Position numbers and translations under genes: made by a program
NCBI GenBank assembly: GCA_029255685.2
Contig: CM055319.2
Coordinates: forward strand, 34,807,068 to 34,871,067
Length of the DNA stretch: 64,000 bases
Origin: Silene conica
Lineage: Eukaryota; Streptophyta; Magnoliopsida; Caryophyllales; Caryophyllaceae
Reading direction: 5' to 3'
Notes under the pieces: generated by a model
Seen by the model: the letters and a program-made list of their open reading frames with translations, nothing else
What the model was told of the DNA's origin: nothing
The model's database searches: none
Shown: piece after piece, positions 46,712 through 57,901 of the stretch
Position numbering within the stretch: the first letter of the stretch is position 1
How the letters are laid out: the number at the start of each line of letters is the position of its first letter

Positions 46712-47584
46712 ATGGTTCAAGCCCAAGCAGAGCTTGTTGTGGCCACTGCCACTGACACCAACCCATATCCGAATTACCCTAATGTTTAATTTGTCACATA
46801 AGAACAAAAAGGAAAGTTTATCTTTTACAAAAGGCGCCCCCTTCACCCAACTCGTTTTATTTGTCGCACCTCTATGAGAAGTCTAGGCATTAATAAAGAG
46901 ACCGAGAAATTATTTAAGGGTATAGGAATGAAGGGGATGTACAACATGCATGAACAAACCTACCCCTAAATTACTTGGGAGTTCGTAAGTAGTTTTAGCT
47001 TGGAAATTGATAGAAATTCCGAGATGGTGTCAAACATCCGTTTTCGTCTTAACAATGTCAACCAAGCCTTGTCTATAGCTCGATTAGCTAGAATTTTTGG
47101 TCCTGATGATGTATCGACGCACCGGGCACCCGAAAATTTCTATTTCTCCAAAGTCTGGTTGGCAATTTCGGGATTGGAGGATGCAAATGAGGTTAAAAGG
47201 CTTGTCGGGGCCGTTCATTTTGCTCCGATGCGTGTGTGGTTTAGGTTCATTAGGTGTACTGCTTTTACTCAGGATGAGCCTTGGGTCGTCCAGGTTGATG
47301 AGCTCGAAATGCTAAGCTCTTACCTTTTTACAAAGCCGACTAAGTTCAAGATGAACGTAGCTCATCACATGGCGCTACATCTTACAAAACTATCTAATGC
47401 TCTCACCCAAAGAGTGCCCCTTCATGTGGGGGCGTTGAGTACTAGAATAACTAAGTGCCTTGACCGCCTGGTTGACGTTACCAACATTAATTGGATGCCG
47501 GGAGAATCTTACTTGTCACGAGACTATATGACCGAGTCTCTTGAATGGATCAAGAGAAACCCGTTGGAAGGCTTAGAGTATTAG
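46712..47584 (+). pseudogene. Plant retrotransposon ORF1-like protein remnant (Athila-like)
   Basis: From the ATG at 46712 the frame reads through MVQAQAELVVATATDTNP, then stops near 46788, later MRSLGINKETEKLFKGIGMK (46871 on), a stop near 46966, and then an open stretch 47000-47584 (FRLNNVNQALSIARLARIFG, FSKVWLAISG). The pattern of 'LGI...LF...GM... TYP.IT.EF.SSFSLEI... FRL.N' resembles the plant-specific ORF found in Athila-type and related gypsy elements and in plant retrotransposon ORF-1 proteins. Identification is by pattern only. The stops show it is dead. Confidence 0.6.
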
Positions 47585-47994
47585 CAAATTCGCAAGAGAA
47601 ACTCTATTCCGCTCTCCAACTCAAAAAGGTTTGAAATAAAGCAAGACCAATATTTCTACCTTCTTCCGCTTGAGGCCCCGGTTGACCCATCCCAACCTCC
47701 AATTGAGATTCTCGTAGTCTATAGGACGGACAACACCGCGGAAGTCCCTTCAAACCTCACTTACCTAGTGTCGTTCAACCAACCTACTCAACCTCATCGA
47801 TCCTTGGCAAAACGGTGGGAGTTCTTCCTGTCGACCTCACTTTTATCCTATCCTTCCCGACCGTTCCAAGTGGATGGGTGACATGTCTCTCGAGATGAAG
47901 GCGGTGAAGGACGAGAGAAGGGATATAAACTGGAGACTTGGTCAAACATACTATGATCAAACAACCGACAACTTCCCTATTTATGGTGATTTTT
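47585..47994. other. Decayed continuation of the retrotransposon remnant
   Basis: Proline-rich reading-frame pieces continue after 47584 without a recognisable domain, until a CACTA-type end at 47995. No separate gene is supported. Confidence 0.4.
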
Positions 47995-48060
47995 CACTAC
48001 TACAAAAATAGACAATAACAATGCACCATTAACAACACATTTTGTTTTTTGTTAAAATTT
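47995..48060 (+). mobile_element. 5' end of a CACTA-type element
   Basis: CACTACTACAAAAATAG followed by subterminal AACAATGCACCATTAACAAC looks like a CACTA terminus of a different family from the one at 103. I found no matching right end, so the element is truncated or its other end lies elsewhere. Confidence 0.5.
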
Positions 48061-48923
48061 AAATTATATTAAAAGAAGTGGCCAAAACGTCCATGAAGTT
48101 TCTAAGGCTACAAGCCAGCCTTATCACAATATCAGCACATTCAATTATATAAGCTTATTAATCCACACTTGGTCTTTTGAACTAAGGGTCCCTTTCATCT
48201 GATGTCTAATACAGATGCGAATTTCAGCTTGGATTTTGCACACACATACTCCTGGGTGGTGCAGCTTCTGTTCAAAACTGCCCATGTTTCTCTGATGCCA
48301 TATAATATAGATTGCAGTATTCAAAATGCTGTGCAAAATGCCTTTTTTAAGATTAGAAAAATGGTGCCATGTTTGCCTGCTATTAATCACTAGAGACATT
48401 CATGTCCATTGCTGCAGCCTGGATAATATTTGTTTGCTATACTGGCAGTTGCAGAATAGATGTTGAGTAGTTTCTTCATTCTGATCACAGATGCAACATC
48501 TATTATCAGAACTAATATTGAGTCTGAAGAGCTTGTCCTTTGTATTGAAACCATTGTTTTGATGCAACCGGGCAACGAAACCATGCTTAGGATGGTCCAT
48601 TTGTTCCAAATGTTGTGGTGCCATGCCACTTCATTGGCTGCATCAACCAACCACTGATAGCCTTTAGAGACAGAATACTCTTTGCCAGGCAGAGTACTCC
48701 ACATGTGCTGCTCAAGAGCTTCCTTCATCAGTGATGCGGGAGCATAGGCTATGAGAAAGGGTCGTGACCCACGATCTAAAAGGGAGCTAAAAATGTTCGA
48801 GTTGGGTTCGATACGGATATTCAAGTTAGCTTGGGAAGACGTATTGAGGGAACAAGGGAAGCTTCCAAGAAGCTTCATGGGAAGGTGTGCCAACCGTCCA
48901 CCTTGGGACGTGTGATGGGCCAC
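48061..48923 (-). pseudogene. 3' fragment of a LINE ORF2 (zf-RVT region)
   Basis: On the minus strand one frame reads HPKHGFVARLHQNNGF, CCICDQNEETTQHLFCNC and the like, the zf-RVT region found after the reverse transcriptase in plant L1-type LINEs. A frameshift separates it from the upstream piece (48390-48923, MWSTLPGKEYSVSKGYQWLV) and the downstream piece (48145-48399, IYIIWHQRN). Only the last third of ORF2 is left. It is a different copy from the LINE at 37810. Confidence 0.85.
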
Positions 48924-49051
48924 ACAGTTTTTACTACTACTATTATTATTAGGGTTATTATTTTAGTCTTAAGATTTATTTATGTCTTTTTCTTTTTAGT
49001 ATTTTATCTTTTATTTAAATAAGGATTATTTTAATCCATTAGGATAGAAAT

Positions 49052-50172
49052 TGTAAAACCCCTCGTCGCAACGGAAAAATAAAACATTCAAACATGCCAA
49101 AATACGCGGAATTTAAACTTTAACAGGCATGATAAACGAGGTGAAATAAAAACAAACTATACAAACTGAAATAAACCAAAACATAGATAAGTATATGTCT
49201 AAGTACTGAAAGTATAAATACAAAACAGTCTAAGATGACACATCCCTACAGGCACTCAAGTATAAAAACCAAAACTACATGGTCTAGCTACACGATATAA
49301 AGGTAAGTCAATGATGAAACAGATCATCGCTCGCTAGCCTCCATGTAACCCATCCGCCACCTGTCATGTACCTATATACATGAAAATATGTACGCCACAA
49401 TCAGTGGGGAGTGACTAGAGTTCTCCTAGCCACCTTTTGTAACGACACGTAACACATAAACATCCGATATACTCCAACATTTATAACATGTGAAGCATAT
49501 ATATAACAATATCTCGATCTCATATCAATCATGCAATATCATGCAAAGGCTCTCAACCAACTTCGGAAACTATTTGGAAGGAGAGCCGGTTTCCCTTCCG
49601 ATTACCCGGCCGGGGGGGTCTTTCAATCCAAACCATTTACGAAACCAGACTAAGAGTCGTCCAATGCCTTGGACGAATAGTTCTAAGATATACAACACTC
49701 TATATAAACACAATCAATCAGCAATGTCTGACACTGTACCCCTACTCAGGCAAGCAGACGCAAATCAACAATGTCTAGAACCCACCCCTGCTCAGGCAAG
49801 AACTAAACACAACAGCAGTGCCCAAGTCACACCCCTGCTCAAGTAAACTTGGTACACAAATCAGCAAACATACACTCGTGACCCTGCTCAGGCACGAGTG
49901 GATACCAATCAGCTAATAACGGTTCATTGACCATGCTCAGTCGTGACCATTACCCTTCGTAATGAAGTTGGGATCCCTGCTCAGACCCAACCCACTACGG
50001 TCATACAAACTCACGGTAGAATAGCGGTCCCTGCTCATACATATTCCTACTGCATCAACCATACACGTGTCAGTCCAGAGGTCCCTGCTCAGACGTAGTC
50101 GACACGCCGCAAACACTCACATGTCAAGTTAGAGGGTCCCTGCTCAGACCATAACTTGACACGCATACAAAC
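49052..50172 (+). mobile_element. Partial long LTR (TGTAAAACCCC family), interrupted by element B
   Basis: Begins TGTAAAACCCCTCGTCGC at 49052 and has the same general order of landmarks as the LTRs at 38097 and 62293 (a block with CTCCCCA or GGGGAGTG, then repeated short motifs). Element B starts at 50173 inside it, so the rest should lie beyond the window. I saw no ORF. Assignment as an LTR is by resemblance of the start and layout. Confidence 0.5.
49725..50161 (+). repeat. Array of nine hairpins with a constant CCCTGCTCAG loop
   Basis: A CCCTGCTCAG-like core appears nine times at 44-56 bp spacing (near 49740, 49785, 49833, 49881, 49930, 49974, 50029, 50083, 50138). The DNA on either side of each core is different from unit to unit, yet in most units the two sides are inverse complements: CACTCGTG/CACGAGTG (49873-49900), GTTGGG/CCCAAC (49958-49999) and TGTCAAGTTA/TAACTTGACA (50122-50161). 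Unit 2 and unit 5 pair poorly. No ORF runs through with meaning. Confidence 0.85.
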
Positions 50173-50248
50173 TGAAAGGAACTTATAGTCATACTACCAT
50201 GTTCATATTATTAGTCTTACTAATACATTACTTATTAATCTCATATTA

Positions 50249-50311
<63 letters not shown>

Positions 50312-51382
50312 CTTTATGCATGCAAGACCTACCCTTAAATACCGAGTGCAAGCACGGACTAGGTGAACAAACAATCGGTTTTACCTTAATCAAGTTCTAA
50401 TTATATTAGAACCTTAACCGAAATATTATAACACTTGTTATAATATATAGATGATATTATCAAAATAATATTATGAGGTTTTATAATTCTCTCACACTAG
50501 AATTTTATATGCTCTTGAACTTATGAATGAGTTTTGAGTGTGTCTTACACATTTAAAGCAAAAGGATGGGAGAGGGTTAGTAGTGCCGTGTGGGTTAAGC
50601 CCTAGGGAAGGGTTAGAGCCAAATTTGGCTTACCGATAATCATAGGCTCTAGAGCCAATAATTAGAGTTAAGGCTATGTTGTCATTTTGTCTTTAAAATG
50701 AATTAAACAACTTAATCAACCCATAACACAAAACCACACGGTCCATTAAGTTGTAAAATGAACTCCATTTTACAATTATACTTTTGTACAAATAATAAAA
50801 TGTAACATCCCATGTCACATAATTTATTTGTATTAATTTTAAAATAAACATTTATCAAATAAATATCATTTCAAAATTAATTAAATCATATTTAACAAAA
50901 TTAATTTAGTAATTCGTAATTACCGTCCCAATAAATGGTTATTATAATAATCGTCAATACGATATACAACATTTGTCATAACCATGATTCATTCATATTC
51001 AAATCTCGATATTTCTTAAATATCGATTAATATTTGACAATCGACACATTTCAATTTCAAATATAAATCTTAATTTAAGATTCAACCTCTGATTACTCGA
51101 TATACGGTTTTAAGAAATCCGATCAATTCGTATCTTATACAATTGATCAATATATAATTTAAGGGGTTAGTCCTAAAGGTGTGACCTAAAGGGATCAACT
51201 GACCACCACCGTCATACGACAGTAATGTCAAACTCTAGTCAGCCAATCATTACCGATTAATGTTAGTCAGTTGACTATATCAAATATCGGATCGTCCCTT
51301 GCATATTCTTTTCATAAGATTTAGGACAATGATTATTATCATTGACGTGATCGCACTATTGTTGAGGACACATTTCCCAACA
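50173..51382 (-). repeat. 3' LTR of element B
   Basis: A 1210-bp LTR matching 61301 onward, with an (AT)n tract at about 50250-50308 and the conserved stem-loop at 51195-51274. It is followed by the polypurine tract (inverse of ATCTCCCACTTG) at 51383. Confidence 0.93.
51195..51274 (-). promoter_or_regulatory. Conserved LTR stem-loop (element B, 3' LTR)
   Basis: The same 80-bp block; one arm reads TTAGTCAGTTGA, so one outer pair is lost compared with element A. Confidence 0.65.
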
Positions 51383-53006
51383 ATCTCCCACTTGTCCTCG
51401 ACAAGTGTGTGTCACCGATTCTCTTATCCTATTACGTCATCTCCCACTCAATGCAAGGTGTCTTCCAGGTCGTACTTGCATTTGATCATATCTTGAGCGG
51501 TTTTCTCGAGCTGGAGATTTATCTGCTTTGACCGGAATTATCTACCATAGATACCTTCCGAGCGTGGCCACGCATTTTCAGTTAAACTTCTCCTCGAGTG
51601 GCCCTGAGATTTAAGACAACCCCGACGAGGGACTGGACAATTCCTATCCTACCGTTCCCTTCGACTAACACAGTCCATCATGACCCAAAAGAAGCCCATT
51701 TGACCCCCTTTAACGGTTGATCGTAGAGCAAAAATCAAAGTCAATCTGAAAACTGTGCCACCTTGGGCGAACAGTCTCTAGTCTAATTGCCCATCATCCT
51801 GTGATGTTCTTAACATACATTCATCTAGAATTGAAACCTCATATTCTTTACTTTTAAAGAATCACCATTCTCTCTCAATGGTAGGTTCAATTTCCTTAAT
51901 AACTTTTCTGCCACTGTATTTCGTATCACCATCTTTATAGTTAAATAACTCCCACTATCTTCATAGTGTTTAGGTAACTACTTCAAACATCTTCTCAACT
52001 CATTATGAACATTTCATTTTCATATTCCTTCCCATGGAAAGAACTACTATTATCACGAGAACGGGAGATGATTTCTCCTCTATTATCTTTATAAAACAGA
52101 AATATTAACATCACGGAAACGATTTCGTTCCGTTAACACACGCGGTTCCCTTTGTCCTCTCTCGGAACTAATGACATAAGAAATATTTCCTTTTGTGTCC
52201 TCGCGTAGTTTCTTCTGTGTCCTCTCGTAGTTTCTTCTATCCAATCTCTTAGGGTTCTTCTTAAGGACTCCTTATAGGACTCTTCTCGAAGATCCTATGT
52301 TTATCTCATTGGTTTGCGGGCGTAGAATTTCTCCCACTCTATCCTTTAAAATAACTGTTATTTTAAGAAGGATAGCATTTTCGCCCGTTAACAATGTATT
52401 GGACAAAGATAAAATTATATGGGTAGTGAGACATTAGTGCTCTCATTCATTTAAGGTGATCATCTCATAATGAACTAATGTTCTCATGTTTAAGTTTGAA
52501 GTATTTCACGGGGTGTAATTCTCGTTTTAAATAAGTCGTATTACTTTTATAATGATCCTATCATGTCTAGCGTACGGTGAACTATTCAAGGTACTTTATT
52601 TACGATCTATGAAAATCGTATCAACTCATGTTATGTATCACACAAAAGCATTTTAAATCCAACATATGTGATTAAGAACAAAAGGATGACTTGGGTTGAA
52701 AACCAAGTCACCAATATTCAAATTACAACCATTGTTTTGAAATAACCAAGTTCTTGTCATACAAGAAATACAACGTTCTTAAATTTAAAATGCAAAATGA
52801 AAGAAGACATCAAAATGAAAAATTAGAGCCATGCTTTTCATGTCTTCAATCTTGGATGCTACCTTAGCCATCCATGGAAGGAACTTCAAGCTTCCTTCTC
52901 CTTTCTCCTTGCCTTAGTTCTTGGAAGGAGTCCCTTTAAAACAATTAAAAAGGGTTAGAATTAACAACTTGTATCAATATACAAAAGTTAATATTATAAC
53001 ACGAGT
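51383..53006 (-). other. Non-coding 3' region of element B
   Basis: There are no ORFs of note. Several blocks match the corresponding part of element A (for example TACCATAGATACCTTCCGAG at 51543 and 29403), which shows shared descent. Confidence 0.7.
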
Positions 53007-53356
53007 TTAAATGAGAATTATTACCAAAAGTGTGAACCTTTCAAGCTTTAGGTCGGCCAAGTACATCGGGCAATTTCTTTTCAAATGACCGGTCTTTGTG
53101 CAATAGAGGCACTTATCTTCAACCTTTGAAGATGATGTGAAAGCACCTTTCGAAAAGGTCTTCTCTTTGAATGGAGTGGTCATGGATGCCTTCTTGCCTT
53201 TGCCTTTTCTACCACTCTTCTTAAACTTCCCTTTGTTCCTTTTCTCGATGTCGATCATATTTTTCTTGGCACTTCGAATAAGTCCCATTTCCTTTTCTGC
53301 TTGTGAGGGCATACTAAGGAAGCGCAAAATTCGATCTATTACGAGATAGTCTGGAA
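53007..53356 (-). pseudogene. 3' half of element B gag (zinc knuckle)
   Basis: Reads VPDYLVIDRILRFLS, then SQAEKEMGLIRSAKK, a Lys-rich stretch, and the zinc knuckle CLYCTKTGHLKRNC (C-X2-C-X4-H-X4-C). Compared with element A, about 60 residues between the 'IDR' block and the 'EKEMGL' block are missing. A GT donor (GTAATAATTCTC) and AG acceptor (TTTTAATTGTTTTAAAG) like those of element A follow it. It was joined to 58398-58823 before the solo LTR inserted. Confidence 0.85.
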
Positions 53357-53469
53357 CTTCCTGTTGGGAAATGTGTCCTCAACAATAGTGCGATCACGAC
53401 AGTGATAAAAATCATTGTCATAAATCTTATAAAAAGAATATGCAAGGGACGATCCGATATTTGATATAG

Positions 53470-53549
53470 TCAACTGACCAACATTAATCGGTAATGATTG
53501 GCTGACTAGAGTTTGACATTACTGTCGTATGACGGTGGTGGTCAGTTGA
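53470..53549 (+). promoter_or_regulatory. Conserved LTR stem-loop (nested solo LTR)
   Basis: The same 80-bp block in the plus direction; arms TCAACTGACCA / TGGTCAGTTGA, about 109 bp from the LTR start. Confidence 0.7.
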
Positions 53550-54174
53550 TCCCTTTAGGTCACACCTTTAGGACTAACCCCTTAAACATATATTGATTGA
53601 TTGTATATGATACGACTTGATCGATATTCTTAAAACCGTATATCGAGAAATCAGAGGTTGAATCTTAAAGTAAGATTTATATTTGAAATTGAAATGTGTC
53701 GATTGTCAAATATTAATCGATATTTTGGAAATATCAAAATTAGAATATGAATGGTTCATGGTTATAACAAACGTTGTTAATATATCGTATCGACGATTAT
53801 TACGATAACCATATGTTGGGACGGTAATTACGAATTACTAAAATAGTTTGTTAAATATGATTTAATTAGTTTAGAAATAATATTTATATGATAAATATAT
53901 TTTAAATTAATACAATTATATTTTTGACATAGGATGTCACATATCACAATTGTGCAAATTACAATTTGTAAAATGAAGGTCCATTTTACATCTAATGTGT
54001 CGTGTGGTTTAGTAAGGTAAATGGGTTTGCATTTTATAATTAAATCATTCCTAAAAATATAATGATGATGTAGGTATGATGCCTAAGTGTAGGCATGCAA
54101 CCCTAAGACTCTAAGTAAGACAAAGAGTATCTAACCCTTATGAAATGCACTACCACACGCCTAAAAACATTCAC

Positions 54175-54179
<5 letters not shown>

Positions 54180-54258
<79 letters not shown>
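54180..54258. repeat. (AT)n tract, left flank of the nested element
   Basis: A pure AT run. With 57833-57892 it brackets the inverted-repeat element, so that element inserted into an existing AT microsatellite of the LTR. Confidence 0.95.
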
Positions 54259-54261
<3 letters not shown>

Positions 54262-54973
54262 CGAGGATCCTGTGAGGTTTACTTCTTAAATGAGGATTAA
54301 GGTCTATTCTTACATGATGATTGCATCTTAACCATTGGATTTAATTGAGGTTTGTAACTTTGGTAAAGAAAACTTACACCTAACGGAGTATTTTTTTTTC
54401 TCGAGATTTTTTTATCAAATTTTTTTCTCGAAAATCTTTATTCGAAACTTTCTTTTCCAAAATTTTTTTGTCTCGAAATTTTTTTTTCTCCGAATTTTTT
54501 TCGAAACTTTTTTTTCTCCGAACGAAACTTTTTTTTCTCCAACTTTTTTTTCTAACCTTTCTTCTCCGAATTTTTTTTCGAAATTTTTTTTTCCAAAATT
54601 TTTTTACGACATATTTTTTCTCGACATTTTTGTTGAGATATTTTTATCAATTTTTTTTTTTCAAAAAATTTTTCTCGCAACTTTTTTTTCCGAAATTTTT
54701 TTGTCTCGAAATTTTTTTCAAAACTTTTTTTCCTCCGAAATTTTTTCGAAACTTTTTTTTTCTCCGGATTTTTTTTACGAAAATTTTTTTTCTCCAACTT
54801 TTTTTTCAAACCTTTTTTCTCCGATTTTTGTTCCGAATTTTTTTTTCTCGAAATTGTTTCTCCTCGACATTTTTTTTTGAAATATTTTTATCAATTTTTT
54901 TTTCTCGAGATTTTTTTTTTCTTTTTTTTTTCGTAATATTGTTTTGGAGAACCCGTGATATTGTATTGAGTAA

Positions 54974-57142
54974 CATGTGTATCTACGCATTTAACCATGC
55001 GTATATACACATTTAAAGGTGTGTATCTACACATTTAGAGATGTGTATTTATGCAGTTAAAGGTATGCATCTACGCATTTAGACATGTGTATCTACGCAA
55101 TTAAAAGTGTGTATCTACGCATTTAGACATGTGTATCTACGCATTCAAACACGTGTATCTACGTATTTAAAGGCGTGTATCTACGCATTTAGTCATGTGT
55201 ATCTACGCATTTAAAGGTGTGTATCTACGCATTTAAAGATGTATATATACACATTTAGAGGTGTGTATCTACGCATTTAGAGATGTGTATCTACGCATTC
55301 AAACATGTGTATCTACGCACTTAGAAATGTGTATCTACACATTTAAAGGTGTATCTACGCATTTAAACATGTGTATCTACGCATTTAAACATGTGTATCT
55401 ACGCATTTAGACATGTATATCTACGCATTTAAACATGTGTATCTACGCATTTAGCCATGTGTATCTACGCATTTAAAGGTGTGTATCTACGCATTAAGAG
55501 ATGCGTATCTACGTATTTAAAAAGGTGTATCTACACATTTAGCCATGTGTATCTACGCATTTAGAGATGTGTATCTACGCATTTAGTCATGTGTATCTAC
55601 GTATTTAAAGGTATGTATCTACGCATTTAGCCATGTGTATCTACGCATTAAAAGATGTGTATTTACGCATTTAACCATGTGTATCTAAGCATTTAGATAT
55701 GTGTATCTGCGCATTTAGCCATGTGTATCTACGCATTTAATGGTTAGTATATACGCATTTAGACATGTGTATCTACGCATTTAGATGTGTATAGATGTGT
55801 ATCTACGCATTTAGATGTGTATCTACGTATTTAAAGGTGTGTATCTACGGATTTAGACATGTGTATCTACGCATTTAGAGATGTGTATCTACGCAATTAG
55901 TCATGTGTATCTACGCATTTAGCCATGTGTATCTATGCATTCAGAGATGTGTATCAACGCATTTAGAGATGTGTATCTACGCATTCAGAAATGTGTATCT
56001 ACGCAATAAAACATGTGTATTTACGCATTTAGAGATGTGTATCTACGCATTTAGAGATATGTATCTACGCATTTAGAGATATGTATCTACGCATTAAGAG
56101 ATGTGTATCTACGCATTTAGAGATGTGTATCTACGCATTTAGAGATGTGTATCTACGCATTAAGAGATGTGTATCTACGCATTTAGCCATGTGTATCTAC
56201 GTATTTAAAGGTGTGTATCTACTAGACATGTGTATCTACGCATTTAGCCATGTGTATCTACGCATTTAGAAATGTGTATCTACGCATTTAGAGGTGTGTA
56301 TCTATGCATTTAGACATGTGTATCTACGCATTCAAACACGTGTATCTACGCATTTAGACATGTGTATCTACGCATTTTGCCATGTGTATCTACGCACTTA
56401 AAGGTGTGTATGATTTAGAGATGTGTATCTACGCATTAAGAGATGTGTATCTACGCATTAAGAGATGTGTATCTACGCATTTAGAGATGTGTATCTATGC
56501 ATTTAGAGGTGTATATCTACGCATTTAGACATGTGTATCTATGCATTCAAACATGTGTATCTACGCATTTAGAAATGTGTATCTACGCATTTCGTCATGT
56601 GTATCTACGCACTTAGAGGTGTGTATCTACGCATTTAGAGATTTGTATCTATGCATTTAGACATGTGTATCTACGCATTTAGATATGTGTCGACGCATTA
56701 AGAGATGTGTATCTATGCATTTACCCATGTGTATCTACGTATTTAAACATGTGTATCTACGCAGTTAATGATGTGTATCTACGTATTTAGAGATGTGTAT
56801 CTACGCATTTAGACATGTGTATCTACGCATTTAAAGGTGTGAATCTACGCATTTAGAGATGTGTATCTACGCATTTAGATATGTGTATCTACGCATTAAG
56901 AGATGTGTATCTATGCATTTAGTCATGTGTATCTGCGTATTTAAAGGTGTGTATCTACTAGACATATGTATCTACTCATTTACCCATGTGTATCTAGGCA
57001 TTTAAAGGCGTGTATCTACGCATTTAGACATGTGTATCTACGCATTTAGAGATGTGTATCTACGCATTTAACCATGTGTATTTATCAATTTAGCCATGTG
57101 TATCTACGCATTTAAAGGTGGATATCTACGCATTTAGACATG
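54974..57142 (+). repeat. 22-bp minisatellite, about 95-100 copies
   Basis: Imperfect head-to-tail copies of a unit near ATGTGTATCTACGCATTTAG plus two variable bases (AC, CC, AG, AA) fill 2.2 kb. The core GTATCTACGCATTTA is well kept, while the two or three bases after it vary among a few recurring states. Confidence 0.97.
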
Positions 57143-57603
57143 AAAATGGCCTAATCCAATCCTAAACCCTTCCCTTCCTATATTCGTTTAAATAGGATAA
57201 AAAATCAAAAGACACCCAAGAGGGAAAGAGTGAACCCCTTTTTGGGGACCGGGTATCCTAAAACGGGATGAGAAATGGTTACTCAATACAATATCATGGG
57301 TTTTTCAAAACAATATTACGAAAAAAAAGAAAAAAAAAAATTCGAAAAAAAAAAAGAAAAAAAAATTTGAGAAAAATACATTTCGAGAAAAAAAATTTCG
57401 AGAAGAAAAAAATTCCGAAAAAAACATTTCGAGAAAAAAAATTACGAAAAAAAATATTTCGAGAAAAAGTCATTAACAAGGTAAACAAAGAAGGAGCTAG
57501 AAAAATAAATAAGAAATTTATGCGAAACGAGTATACCCGTTAAGTTAATTCAAAACAAAGTATAAAACTGTATTAATAAAATAAAATATGATTATAATCA
57601 ATG

Positions 57604-57680
57604 AGGTTGTTGTAGAACAATGGTTAAGGTATTAGTCTATTGATCTGGAGGTACTGGGTTCAACTCCTGCCGCTGGCGTC
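57604..57680 (+). other. tRNA-like sequence with pol III boxes
   Basis: GGTTGTTGTAGAACAATGG resembles an A-box region and GGGTTCAACTCC a B-box, followed by a T8 run like a pol III terminator. Overall layout recalls tRNA-Asp/Glu, but stems do not pair well. A second B-box-like GGGTTCGACCCC is at about 57729. It is most likely a decayed tRNA or SINE head inside the transposon, not a working tRNA. Confidence 0.45.
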
Positions 57681-57813
57681 TTTTTTTTATTAAATCTAAC
57701 CAGAAAGTCACGGGGTCGCGGGGTCGCGGGTTCGACCCCTACTGGAGTAGATCTAATGGTTCTTATAGTAGACCTCAATCCTCATTTAAGATCATAGACC
57801 TCACATGATGCAA

Positions 57814-57832
<19 letters not shown>

Positions 57833-57892
<60 letters not shown>
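57833..57892. repeat. (CT)n/(AT)n tract, right flank of the nested element
   Basis: A (CT)n run (from about 57814) passes into (AT)n and then (GT)n. It is the right half of the microsatellite split by the inverted-repeat element. Confidence 0.92.

Positions 57893-57901
<9 letters not shown>

Larger units (their letters stand above)
54259..57818. mobile_element. Terminal-inverted-repeat element carrying a minisatellite, inserted in an AT microsatellite
   Basis: The left end has GAGGATCCTGTGAGGTTTAC and TTAAATGAGGATTAAGGTCT. The right end, inverted, has CATCATGTGAGGTCTATGAT and TTAAATGAGGATTGAGGTCT, so the ends are imperfect inverted repeats of about 50 bp or more. Inside, in mirror order, are a T-rich arm (54387-54931) and its A-rich counterpart (57308-57470), an inner inverted pair of about 43 bp (54932-54974 and 57276-57320), and at the centre a 2.2 kb minisatellite. 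No transposase is encoded. Insertion into (TA)n is what Micron-type MULE elements do, but the superfamily cannot be fixed here. The F-rich and K-rich ORFs of 181 and 182 residues only read the T-rich arm. Confidence 0.75.

Noticed and set aside
49725..50161. Repeat-plus-variable-flank layout that could be read as CRISPR-like
   Set aside because: The constant part is only about 10 bp, the flanks are paired to each other, and the setting is a plant LTR with no cas genes.
54335..55016. Two overlapping ORFs of 181 and 182 residues, rich in Phe
   Set aside because: They translate the T-rich arm (TTTTTTCTCGAAA repeats) of the inverted-repeat element in two frames; low complexity, no gene.
56081..56269. 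A 62-residue ORF with internal repeats (CVSTHL, DVYLRI)
   Set aside because: A reading of the 22-bp minisatellite; any frame without a stop in the unit gives such an ORF.
54974..57142. Regular short repeats that could suggest a CRISPR array
   Set aside because: The units are 22 bp head to tail with no unique spacers, in a plant nuclear context.
57604..57680. A working tRNA gene
   Set aside because: The boxes and T-run are there, but acceptor and anticodon stems do not pair well and it lies inside a transposon; kept only as a tRNA-like feature.
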